This document shows positions 8,092 to 16,053 of a stretch of DNA of 64,000 nt, in pieces. The stretch covers positions 186,001-250,000 of the forward strand of contig NZ_JAHXYI010000006.1 of NCBI RefSeq assembly GCF_019970045.1. The letters run 5' to 3'. Below the pieces are notes generated by a model. The model made no database searches. It was given only the letters and a program-made list of their open reading frames with translations, and was not told the DNA's origin. The position numbers were made by a program, and so were the translations under genes. Numbering within the stretch: the stretch's first letter is position 1; every line of letters starts with the position of its first letter. This DNA comes from Chryseobacterium sp. GVT01B. GTDB lineage: Bacteria; Bacteroidota; Bacteroidia; Flavobacteriales; Weeksellaceae.

Positions 8092-10830
8092 TTAATACGT
8101 CAAAGTAACACCTGCACCCCAGCCCATTTCATTATCATAGTTTCCGGAAACGGATAACCATTTTTGAAGAATATACCTCATTCCTGTTGAGAATTCACCA
8201 TCAGAATTGACGCTGAAGTTTCCTCTCAGTCTTCTTGAAAGTGGAATATCCTCACGGCTCAGTTCTAACAGTACTTTTCCGTTCTGGTCTACACTTGCAT
8301 CAGCTGTAATCAACATGGGAAGTACATACTGCATACCTACCATGAATGCAAATTTGTTTTTGGAAGCTTTCTGCTGTCCGAACCAGGTCTTTTTCCCATG
8401 AAAATCCATACCCATATCCTCTGCCATCTGTCTTTCCATGATCTCATGATTTTTTTGAACTCTTACTCCTACATAGGGAAGCGCCCACTGGAATTTTCCT
8501 AAAAACCGTCCTACTTTTGCACTTCCTTCAAAATGATCAAAATTCCAGTTAGAATGAAACTCATTCAGGTTAGCCCATCTCGGTCCGAACATCGTCATCG
8601 TTTCTGCATGGATCTTATTGCTTGCTACATCCAGCATCGCCATAGAACTGGTCATTTTATTATCCTGTATAAAGTTCTTCCAGGCTAGTTTTCTGTTCGG
8701 AAGCTGTGGATTGGGTTTAGAGTTTTCATAACTGAAGATTCTTCCCATTCCCGCCATCATATGGTATAAAATATGACAATGGAAAAACCAGTCACCATCC
8801 TGATTCGCAGCAAATTCTATCGTTACGGTTTCCATTGGCATGATATCTACCACGTTTTTCAATGGAGAATATTCCCCTTTTGAATTGATTAATCTGAAAT
8901 CATGACCGTGAAGGTGCATCGGGTGGCGCATCATAGAATTATTATACATTTTAATTCTAAGAACTTCTCCTTTTTTTATCAGGATTTTATCTGTTTCCGT
9001 TACGGTTTTATTATCCAGCGTCCATAGATAATGGTTCATATTCCCTTCCAGCGTAAACTTCATTTCACGGATGCTGTCTGTAGGAAGAATTGTTTTTTCA
9101 GGAGATTTTAAAATATTGTAAGACAATCTTTTAATAGTTTTCTCTTCTCCCATATCCATTCCTGAGTGTTGAGAATGATCCTCCTTTTTATCTTCTTTCG
9201 TCTTCACTCCCATCATCTCATTGATGTGTTTTGCTGTAGTTTTTCTTTGATTTTCAGATAATTCCGGGTACATTACTTCGTTCATATCCATCATCTGATT
9301 TCCCATCGTCATGGTCATAGGCTTCATATTTCCGCTCATTTCCATCATGCCGTTCATCATTTTCATTCCTTCAAAAAGCATCAGCCTTGGAAGATTGGGA
9401 GCTTCTACCTTCTCACCTGAACCCAGCCAAAGGGAAGCGTGTCCTATTCTGTCTTCTGAAGTCGCTCTGAATTCAAAACTTTTATTCTCCGGAATCGTGA
9501 CTTCAATATCATAGGTTTCTGAAACCCCAACAATCAAACGGTCAACTTCTGTCGGAACTACATCATTTCCATCATTTCCGACTACTTTTATCTTTCCGCC
9601 TCCGTAATTCAGCCAGAAATAGGTAGATGAACCTCCGTTGGCCACTCTTAATCTTACTTTATCTCCAGGTTTTAGATTGGAATAATCTGAACTTGGAGTT
9701 CCATTGATCAGGAATTTATCATAATAGACATCACTTACATCCATCGCCTCCATCCTTTTCCATTCATTCAATGCTTTTGTCCCTAAATTTCCGGATTTGA
9801 TGGCTTCCCAGTAACTCTGTACTGCATTTTTCTTTACAGCATACCAGTCTGTATTGGCCATATGAAGTCTTCTTGCAATCTGCATCGGATCATCATCGCT
9901 CCAATCTCCCAGCAATACCGGAATCTCAGCATTGTATTCTGTTTTCGGCTCACCTTCTCTTTTCTTGAAAACCAAAATCCCATTCATTCCTATCTGCTCC
10001 TGAAGTGCTTCGTGGGAATGATACCAATACGTTCCGTTTTGGGAAACTCTGAATTTGTATAAATGGGTTTCTCCAGGCGTTACGGGTTTTGTAGTAAGAT
10101 ATGGGACTCCGTCATGTTCGTTGGGAAGAATTACTCCGTGCCAGTGCAATCCTGTATTTTCCTTAAGCATATTGTGCAGGTAAATTTCTGCTGTATCTCC
10201 TTCCGTAAAATATAAAGTCGGAGCCTGAAGTTTCCCGTTGATCGCAATTGCTCTCCTGTTTTTTCCGGTGAAATTGACAATGGTGTCTTTTACATATAGA
10301 TCATAACGAACCGTTTTTCCACCGAAAGTAATTCTTCCGTTTTCGGAGTTACGTTTTAAAACAGATTTTTCTTCCTTTGGATTTTCAGCCTGTACATGAG
10401 AATGATCTTCTTTCTCTATCAGGTCCATCCCGCATTTAGGACATTTTCCCGGTTTATCCGAAACTACTTCAGGATGCATCGGGCATGTATAAGTAGTTTG
10501 AGCTTTAACTGTTGATATAACTTTTTTTTCTGGCTGAACAGAAGGCTTTATTACTTTTGCTTTCTCAATTTTAGTTATTTCCTTTGCTTTATTTGCCTTA
10601 TTTATTTTTGTTTCTGCAGGTTTTGCCTTCGTTTCTGTTTTAACTACAGGTTTCGCTTTCGGTTTTACAACGACTGTCTTTTTAACCAGAGTCATTCCGC
10701 ATTTCGGGCAGTCTCCAGGTTTTGAGGACACCACTTCAGCGTGCATCGGACAGGTATAATACGTTTTTGTATTTTGTGCGAAAGTAAAAACAGAGAATAA
10801 CAGCACCAGAAACATTATCAGTTTTTTCAT
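8092..10830 (-). CDS. Multicopper oxidase fused to two heavy-metal-binding domains and a CopB-like C-terminal domain
   Basis: 912 residues, exported (signal to about residue 18). Two YTCPMHxEVVSxKPGxCPKCGM modules (about residues 24-50 and 112-140) are separated by a Lys/Pro/Ala-rich linker. The oxidase core carries all copper motifs: HWHGVILP, WYHSHEALQEQ, HPMHLHGHDF and HCHILYHMMAGM (first His near residue 683), plus a Met-rich stretch (MKMMNGMMEMSGNMKPMTM) as in CopA/PcoA. The last ~200 residues look like an outer-membrane beta-barrel related to CopB (alternating strands ending GWGAGVTLTY). The likely role is oxidation or sequestration of Cu(I) in the envelope. Three phased palindromes lie just upstream. 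Confidence 0.93.
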   Translation of the reverse strand: MKKLIMFLVLLFSVFTFAQNTKTYYTCPMHAEVVSSKPGDCPKCGMTLVKKTVVVKPKAKPVVKTETKAKPAETKINKANKAKEITKIEKAKVIKPSVQPEKKVISTVKAQTTYTCPMHPEVVSDKPGKCPKCGMDLIEKEDHSHVQAENPKEEKSVLKRNSENGRITFGGKTVRYDLYVKDTIVNFTGKNRRAIAINGKLQAPTLYFTEGDTAEIYLHNMLKENTGLHWHGVILPNEHDGVPYLTTKPVTPGETHLYKFRVSQNGTYWYHSHEALQEQIGMNGILVFKKREGEPKTEYNAEIPVLLGDWSDDDPMQIARRLHMANTDWYAVKKNAVQSYWEAIKSGNLGTKALNEWKRMEAMDVSDVYYDKFLINGTPSSDYSNLKPGDKVRLRVANGGSSTYFWLNYGGGKIKVVGNDGNDVVPTEVDRLIVGVSETYDIEVTIPENKSFEFRATSEDRIGHASLWLGSGEKVEAPNLPRLMLFEGMKMMNGMMEMSGNMKPMTMTMGNQMMDMNEVMYPELSENQRKTTAKHINEMMGVKTKEDKKEDHSQHSGMDMGEEKTIKRLSYNILKSPEKTILPTDSIREMKFTLEGNMNHYLWTLDNKTVTETDKILIKKGEVLRIKMYNNSMMRHPMHLHGHDFRLINSKGEYSPLKNVVDIMPMETVTIEFAANQDGDWFFHCHILYHMMAGMGRIFSYENSKPNPQLPNRKLAWKNFIQDNKMTSSMAMLDVASNKIHAETMTMFGPRWANLNEFHSNWNFDHFEGSAKVGRFLGKFQWALPYVGVRVQKNHEIMERQMAEDMGMDFHGKKTWFGQQKASKNKFAFMVGMQYVLPMLITADASVDQNGKVLLELSREDIPLSRRLRGNFSVNSDGEFSTGMRYILQKWLSVSGNYDNEMGWGAGVTLTY

Positions 10831-10849
10831 AATATTTCAAAGTTTTTAG

Positions 10850-10894
10850 AAGTTGTACAACTTAAAGTTAATTATAACTTAAGCTATACAACTT
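10850..10894 (-). promoter_or_regulatory. Three phased palindromes (candidate operator array) upstream of the copper oxidase gene
   Basis: A perfect 14-base palindrome AAGTTGTACAACTT (10850-10863) is followed by AAGTTAATTATAACTT (10865-10880, 6-base arms) and AAGCTATACAACTT (10881-10894, two mismatches to the first). Centres are 15-16 bases apart. The array fills the gap between a DUF3347 gene and the oxidase start at 10830. It looks like tandem sites for a dimeric regulator; the regulator is not in the window. Confidence 0.55.
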
Positions 10895-10919
10895 GTTATT
10901 TTAAAGAATAATAGACTAA

Positions 10920-11393
10920 TTATTTAATCTCTGACTTTACGCTTCCGCATGAAAGCATAGACTTCCCGTAGTATGGGTTGGCAATCTGTTTTTCATCGCT
11001 CAGCCAACTGCCATCTGCCATTGGGCAATATTGTACATAGACTGGATTTTCAGAAAGTTTGAACTCTTTGGTTAAAGCGATCATATTGTCTGAAAGATTG
11101 AAAAAGGTTTCTCTTTGAGCGGTAACATTTCTTGCTTCGGAAATAACAGAAGCATCTTTTCTAAGAACATTAAGATTTCCTTCCGAAACCATTTTATAGT
11201 CAATAGCTGAAGCTGTTTTAATGAATTCTGTTGCGGCTTTTGAAGTTTTGTCAGCATCATCTGAAGCTAGCGCTGATTTGATTGCGATATAGTTCTGATA
11301 CAGCTTAGAAACCTGAGCATCCTTTTTAGATTGTGCTGATAATGAAATGATTGAGAATATAGATAAGGCTGCTGTAATGATATATTTTTTCAT
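10920..11393 (-). CDS. DUF3347 domain protein (secreted)
   Basis: 157 residues with a cleavable signal peptide (MKKYIITAALSIFSIISLSA-QS). The DUF3347 domain follows directly: YQNYIAIKSALASDDADK at the start and VQYCPMADGSWLSDE, ANPYYGKSMLSCGSV at the end, matching the motif order of the paralogue at 7437-8063 but without that protein's linker and lipobox. The conserved Cys-Pro-Met and Cys residues suggest copper binding. It is probably transcribed between the HYC_CC_PP gene and the oxidase, with a regulatory-looking palindrome array after its stop. Confidence 0.87.
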   Translation of the reverse strand: MKKYIITAALSIFSIISLSAQSKKDAQVSKLYQNYIAIKSALASDDADKTSKAATEFIKTASAIDYKMVSEGNLNVLRKDASVISEARNVTAQRETFFNLSDNMIALTKEFKLSENPVYVQYCPMADGSWLSDEKQIANPYYGKSMLSCGSVKSEIK

Positions 11394-11437
11394 TGTTTTA
11401 AATTTTAGAATTAATTTTTAATAAAGAATAATTGGTA

Positions 11438-11456
11438 ACGCATCAGGAATATGCGT
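11438..11456. repeat. Inverted repeat ACGCAT...ATGCGT upstream of a DUF3347 gene
   Basis: Six-base arms ACGCAT and ATGCGT around 7 bases, with an overlapping direct repeat GCATCAGGA / GCGTCAGGA. It lies 45 bases upstream of the DUF3347 start within a 120-base gap holding nothing else recognised. Possible regulatory site; weak evidence. Confidence 0.3.
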
Positions 11457-11513
11457 CAGGACATGTCGCCTGTAATTGTATACGGTAATGATACAGAAAA
11501 CGACAGACGAATT

Positions 11514-11894
11514 CTAAATTCTAAAATTACAATGATTGATGTAGATTGGGACCGGCCGGTATTCAGGTGGTCCATTAATCTGGATTTGAGTATACTTGGT
11601 TGCTGAAAAAGACTTATCAATAATAGGAAACTGATGTTTCACAGGAATGTCTGAAATCTGGCCTAAAAAGTCAATTTTAAGCAGATCTGATTTCTGGGAA
11701 TCATCTACTTTTACTACTTTGATCTCTGTTTTGCAGCATTTTTTTTTGTCTTTCACACCGCATTTAGCACAGATACCATCTGTTTTCTGGCTTACAGAAA
11801 CAAATTCCTTCATGCAATAATGAATGCTAAAAGCTGCTCCGGAAGAAAACCCGAAGTAGAAAATAGAAAACAATATGGCAAGAATCTTTTTCAT
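11514..11894 (-). CDS. HYC_CC_PP family protein
   Basis: 126 residues, exported or anchored by an N-terminal hydrophobic segment (KILAILFSIFYFGFSSGAA). It shows the three features that name the family: HYC at residues 25-27, a Cys cluster CAKCGVKDKKKCC at 42-54, and the C-terminal GPPEYRPVPIYINHC. The Cys/His content and the position as first gene of a copper cluster point to metal binding in the envelope; the biochemical function is not established to my knowledge. A TATCTTTG box (minus strand of 11903-11910) lies very close to the start. Confidence 0.87.
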   Translation of the reverse strand: MKKILAILFSIFYFGFSSGAAFSIHYCMKEFVSVSQKTDGICAKCGVKDKKKCCKTEIKVVKVDDSQKSDLLKIDFLGQISDIPVKHQFPIIDKSFSATKYTQIQINGPPEYRPVPIYINHCNFRI

Positions 11895-11902
11895 TGATAG
11901 GA

Positions 11903-11910
11903 CAAAGATA
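11903..11910 (-). promoter_or_regulatory. Possible -7 promoter box of the copper cluster
   Basis: Minus-strand TATCTTTG fits TAnnTTTG exactly and is 9 bases upstream of the HYC_CC_PP start, which would give a very short leader. No TTG is found at the right distance upstream. Confidence 0.4.
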
Positions 11911-11973
11911 AAAATATCTCTGAGACCGTTGTTATAAAATTTGGTAATGTTGTTACAAAATTCGGGTAAAATA

Positions 11974-12003
11974 AAAAGCTTCCGAATTTTTCCGAAAGCT
12001 TTT
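11974..12003 (-). terminator. Terminator of the TonB-dependent receptor gene
   Basis: Arms AAAAGCTT / AAGCTTTT with inner CG/CG pairs and a central mismatch. On the minus strand it is followed by TTATTTTA. It lies 45 bases after the receptor's stop codon. Confidence 0.75.
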
Positions 12004-12047
12004 ATTTATTTTTTGAGAGATTAACATCAACCTCATCTTTTAATTTT

Positions 12048-14285
12048 CTATAGTTTAAATTCTAACTTCACATTGAAGAAACGTCCTGTAAGACGTACCG
12101 GAACAGGATACATATAATTGCTGTTATAATCAGTGATCCATTGGTTCGCTACAGTATTGTTAATATTAAATGCATTGAAAACCTGAACGCCTAATGTCAG
12201 CTCCTCGAAATTACCCCAGAATCCTGATCTCTTATTTTTTTCTTTTGGATCAATGAATACTTTTGTCAATCCTAAATCTACTCTTTTATAAGAAGGAAGG
12301 GTCTGCTGATAATTATATGCCGCATTAAAATCCGGCTGCCCATTACTGTTGAATAGTACAGGAGCACCTGTAGGCAATCCCATAGCATATACTAAAGTAA
12401 GGTTTACGCGCATTGACGGGAAGCTTGGCATATAATCCTGATAGAACATCGCAAATCTTAATCTCTGATCTGTAGGTCTTGGAATATCGCCTTTTCCATC
12501 AATATTTTCGTACACTCTGGCATAACTCGCAGATAACCATGAATCTACACCAGGTACAAATTCTCCAAATAATCTTGTATCAATACCATACGCATATCCT
12601 TTGGAGTTATTCTGCCCGGAATAACGGATCCTCACATTATCCATGTAATACGGAATCAGATTATCCATTTTCTTGTAGTAAAGCTCCGTAGTTAGTTTGA
12701 ATGGTCTGTCATACATCTGGAACTCATAATCATTGGCAAGAATCACCTGAATAGAGCGCTGTGACTTTATATTGGAGTTAAAATTACCATCCAAATCTTT
12801 AATTTCTTTATAGAAAGGCGACTGATAGTAGATTCCTCCTGAAATTTTGAACAACATATCGCTGTCCCAATCAGGTTTTATTGCAAACTGGGCCCTTGGA
12901 GAGAATATCGTTTCTTTATTGAAGCTCCAATTCGCAACACGTACTCCGGCATTTACAAATACTTTACTGGCTCCCCAGTAGAACTTCTGTGAATATTGTG
13001 CATATGCTGAAACTCTTGTAGGTTCAATATTATTCTGTCCTGCAATATAATAAGCCAGTTTAAGATCACCGGTAGTTCCCGTTCTCGGATCGATAATTTC
13101 CGGTCTTGGAAGGCTGTATCCTGCGGAATCTACCAATTTCCATTCATTAGTAAGATCTTTCAGGTTTTCTTTCTCATATTTAAATCCAACTTCAAAGTCG
13201 GTGTTTACATTAGGAGAAAATTTGGCTCTGAACTGTGTACCGTATGTTCTTACAAATAAATCATTTCTTGCATGCTCTATCTGTCCGCCAACATCGAAAG
13301 AGGTCACAGGCTGCTGTGTTACCGGATCAAACGTCTGAAGTTCATATGCTGACTGAATGGTATAATATTCTCTTTCTCTGTTCTGATAGGCAAAAGCATC
13401 CAAAGTAAGCTTCCATCTGTCAGCCGGCTTATAATTCATGGAGAATGTCCCCATCATATTTTTATACTGGTCGTTTTCTTTACCCGCATATCCTATATTT
13501 ACAGTGATAGGCTGCTGAAGACTTCCGAAAGTAACACTTTTTGCCTTAGGGATCATCTCGTAATCATTTTTGGAATAATATCCGATAAATGACATGGAGA
13601 ATTTATCACTGACATGATAATTCAGATAAGACTGGAAATCCCAATACGTCGGGTTAAAGTCCGTATCTTCCTTCAAGGTATTAAGAACAAGATTGGTGTT
13701 TCTGTATCTTCCTGAAAATAAGGCTGTAAATTTTTTATTTTTTGAAGCTAGGCCTGTTGTCAGCCTACCTCCAATTAAACTGGCCTCTCCTGAAACTTCA
13801 AATTTTTCAGGTTCTCGGTAATAGATATTTAAAGCAGAAGACATTTTATCACCATACTTGGCTTCAAATCCTCCTGCAGAGAAATTGACTGCAGAAACCA
13901 TATCCGGATTGATGATACTCATCCCCTCCTGTTGTGAGTTTCTGATCAGGAAAGGTCTGTAGATCTCAATATCATTGATGTAGATAAGGTTTTCATCATA
14001 GTTTCCACCACGAACCATATATTGGGAAGACAGCTCTGTATTGGAGTTTACGGAAGGAAGTGTCTTAAGCAATCCTTCAATTCCACCGTTGATAGAAGCC
14101 ACAGATTTTGCTTCTTTTGCTGAAATTCTCACATTGGTAAGGTCGTTTGTTCTTCCTGTTGCTTTTTTCTGGAAGACAACTTCCTCTATATCGGTTACTC
14201 TAGTGGTCGCTGTATCCTTTTTTCTTTGTTGGGAGAAAATCAGAAACGGGACCATAAGGCTTAGCGGTAAAACTAGTTTTTTCAA
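12048..14285 (-). CDS. TonB-dependent outer-membrane receptor
   Basis: 745 residues. A signal peptide (MKKLVLPLSLMVPFLIFS) is followed by a plug domain: a TonB-box-like DIEEVVFQKK, then SINGGIEGLLKTLPSV, SQYMVRGGNYDENLIYINDI and SAVNFSAGGFEAKYGDKMSS. The rest is a 22-strand-type barrel ending in the aromatic-terminated strand GRFFNVKLEFKL. The N-terminal carboxypeptidase-like domain often found in Bacteroidota receptors is absent. The substrate is unknown. Next to it downstream lies the copper cluster, but a terminator separates them, so a metal link is only a possibility. Confidence 0.93.
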   Translation of the reverse strand: MKKLVLPLSLMVPFLIFSQQRKKDTATTRVTDIEEVVFQKKATGRTNDLTNVRISAKEAKSVASINGGIEGLLKTLPSVNSNTELSSQYMVRGGNYDENLIYINDIEIYRPFLIRNSQQEGMSIINPDMVSAVNFSAGGFEAKYGDKMSSALNIYYREPEKFEVSGEASLIGGRLTTGLASKNKKFTALFSGRYRNTNLVLNTLKEDTDFNPTYWDFQSYLNYHVSDKFSMSFIGYYSKNDYEMIPKAKSVTFGSLQQPITVNIGYAGKENDQYKNMMGTFSMNYKPADRWKLTLDAFAYQNREREYYTIQSAYELQTFDPVTQQPVTSFDVGGQIEHARNDLFVRTYGTQFRAKFSPNVNTDFEVGFKYEKENLKDLTNEWKLVDSAGYSLPRPEIIDPRTGTTGDLKLAYYIAGQNNIEPTRVSAYAQYSQKFYWGASKVFVNAGVRVANWSFNKETIFSPRAQFAIKPDWDSDMLFKISGGIYYQSPFYKEIKDLDGNFNSNIKSQRSIQVILANDYEFQMYDRPFKLTTELYYKKMDNLIPYYMDNVRIRYSGQNNSKGYAYGIDTRLFGEFVPGVDSWLSASYARVYENIDGKGDIPRPTDQRLRFAMFYQDYMPSFPSMRVNLTLVYAMGLPTGAPVLFNSNGQPDFNAAYNYQQTLPSYKRVDLGLTKVFIDPKEKNKRSGFWGNFEELTLGVQVFNAFNINNTVANQWITDYNSNYMYPVPVRLTGRFFNVKLEFKL

Positions 14286-14328
14286 AAGAAATGTTTTAGA
14301 ATTTCTAAAATTAATGTTTTTTTAACAA

Positions 14329-15138
14329 TTACAAAATCGATTCTCTAATTCTTGTCAATTTTTGTAACAAATCTTCTAATAAATCTAATCTTAACATGTT
14401 GGCACCATCAGATAAAGCGGTTTCCGGTGTAGGGTGTGTTTCAATGAAAATTCCGTCTGCTCCTACTGCAATTCCTGCTTTAGCAACAGTTTCAATAAGG
14501 TCTGGTCTTCCACCTGTAACCCCTGAATTCTGGTTAGGCTGCTGTAAAGAGTGTGTAACATCTAAAATAACGGGAGCATATTCTCTCATCGTAGGAATTC
14601 CTCTGTAATCCACGATAAGGTCTGTATATCCGAAAGAATTTCCTCTTTCAATAATCGCTACTTTCTGGTTGTCAGAATCTGTTACTTTCTGAACGGCAAA
14701 CTTCATTGCTTCCGGTGAAAGGAACTGTCCTTTTTTCAGGGTAACACATTTTCCTGTTTTCGCGGCAGCGATTAATAAATCAGTCTGACGAACAAGGAAT
14801 GCCGGAATCTGCAGAACATCTACATATTGTGCTGCCAGCGCTGCATGCTCATTTTCATGAATATCCGTTGTTGTAGGAATATTGAATGTCTCTCCCACCT
14901 TTTTAAGGATTTCAAGAGATTTTTCTTCACCAATGGTTGTGAAAGAGTCTACACGGCTTCTGTTAGCCTTTTTGAAGCTCCCTTTGAAAATATAAGGAAT
15001 ATTATATTTATCTGTGATATTGATTACTTTTTCAGCAATTCTCAATGCCATATCTTCTCCTTCAATAATACAAGGTCCGGCAATAAGGAAAAAGTTTTTT
15101 GAATCTTTGTGCGAAATATTATCTAAATACTGAATCAT
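14329..15138 (-). CDS. kdsA: 3-deoxy-8-phosphooctulonate (KDO8P) synthase
   Basis: Condenses phosphoenolpyruvate with arabinose 5-phosphate in KDO synthesis for lipopolysaccharide. 269 residues, cytoplasmic. Family motifs: FFLIAGPCIIEGEDMALRIA, FKGSFKKANRSR, the LKKGQFLSPEAMKFA strand, VTGGRPDLIETVAKAG and FIETHPTPETALSDG. The enzyme that activates KDO, KdsB, is at 37202-37924, so both steps are encoded in the window but in different transcripts. The next gene downstream is the TonB receptor, 43 bases away. Confidence 0.96.
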   Translation of the reverse strand: MIQYLDNISHKDSKNFFLIAGPCIIEGEDMALRIAEKVINITDKYNIPYIFKGSFKKANRSRVDSFTTIGEEKSLEILKKVGETFNIPTTTDIHENEHAALAAQYVDVLQIPAFLVRQTDLLIAAAKTGKCVTLKKGQFLSPEAMKFAVQKVTDSDNQKVAIIERGNSFGYTDLIVDYRGIPTMREYAPVILDVTHSLQQPNQNSGVTGGRPDLIETVAKAGIAVGADGIFIETHPTPETALSDGANMLRLDLLEDLLQKLTRIRESIL

Positions 15139-15241
15139 TTTGTTGTAATTAAAAAGTTCAGTAAAAATACTGAGAAAGTTTCAGATTTGGAAATTATTTG
15201 GTTGCTTTAACAGGCTATGGTTGCAATAGTTTTTAACTCTT

Positions 15242-15411
15242 TTGGATTTTTGGTTATTAATTGATAGATGCTTCGACAGGCTCAGCATGACAATGATACT
15301 ATCTGTTTTAAAATAAGGGAATCAGACGATAGCCATATGGTAATCAAAAGAAGATTGAATTTCTGGTTATGAATTGACAGATGCTTCGAGAGGCTCAGCA
15401 TCCGCAATAAT
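15242..15411. repeat. Two ~57-base direct repeats carrying a REP-like core
   Basis: Copies at 15242-15298 and 15355-15411 share the frame TTGxATTTxTGGTTATxAATTGAxAGATGCTTCGAxAGGCTCAGCAT with about 80-85% identity. The core GCTTCGAC...GCTCAGCA has partly inverted ends (TGCT/AGCA). Related cores occur at 40714-40740 and, degenerate, at 28414-28433. They fill the gap between kdsA and the DUF1697 gene, which otherwise holds nothing recognised. Confidence 0.7.
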
Positions 15412-15415
15412 TTAT

Positions 15416-15940
15416 TTAGAATTTCTTCAGAATTTTCTCAAATGTATTCACATTCCTGCTGGTCAACTGATCTTTAAGACTTTTCTTTCCCAAAACCTTC
15501 CCAAAGGTAGAATCCAATGTATTTCCTTTCGGGACCTGCCAATAAAATATATCATTGATAATCTCAGCCTTTTCGCCTTCTGTCTGGGCTGACTTTTGAA
15601 ACTCCTCCATCAAAACTTTTTCCACACCCGGAATTCCTACAAAACTATAAATATGGAAGTTTTCATTCTTCTCAAAAGGAATACTGTTCCAGAAAACCTC
15701 TGTCTCTGCCTGAGATTTTACAAACAAAAAAGCTTCATAAGAAAAATGTTCTGACATCGCTTTTTCAAGGACAGTCTTTAGCTCTCCCACACTTTTATCT
15801 GAAGAAAATACAATATTTCCGGAAGCCAATATTGAGCTCACGTCTTTCATACCGGCATCTTTAAAAACCTGGCAGACATCAGCCATTTTCATATTGGTTC
15901 CTTTTACATTGACACCACGGAGAAAAGCACAGTATTTCAT
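15416..15940 (-). CDS. DUF1697 domain-containing protein
   Basis: 174 residues, cytoplasmic, function unknown. The N-terminal signature CAFLRGVNVKGTNMKMADV and the following DVSSILASGNIVFSS (a variant of the family's YxxSGNVvF segment) identify DUF1697. The C-terminal FGKVLGKKSLKDQLTSRNVNTFEKI corresponds to the family's final TxRNxxT motif. No nearby gene suggests a role; a REP-like repeat pair follows its stop. A short tandem GGGATTA GGGATTA lies just upstream (15948-15961). Confidence 0.88.
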   Translation of the reverse strand: MKYCAFLRGVNVKGTNMKMADVCQVFKDAGMKDVSSILASGNIVFSSDKSVGELKTVLEKAMSEHFSYEAFLFVKSQAETEVFWNSIPFEKNENFHIYSFVGIPGVEKVLMEEFQKSAQTEGEKAEIINDIFYWQVPKGNTLDSTFGKVLGKKSLKDQLTSRNVNTFEKILKKF

Positions 15941-16053
15941 TTTTTCAGGGATTAGGGATTAGATACTAGGTTGTAAATTTGAGGGTTTGAGAGTGAAAAA
16001 GTTATGAGAACTCCTTATTTTTTAATCTTTAAATACTTAAATATTTCAATCTT

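Noticed and set aside
10850..10894. CopY-type copper operator
   Set aside because: The known CopY box is TACAxxTGTA; here the centre is TTGTACAA, so the specific regulator cannot be named even though the site array is credible.
14041..14325. Plus-strand open frame of 94 residues
   Set aside because: Antisense to the plug region of the TonB-dependent receptor.
15242..15411. Terminal repeats of an insertion sequence
   Set aside because: The two copies are direct repeats only 56 bases apart with no transposase between them.
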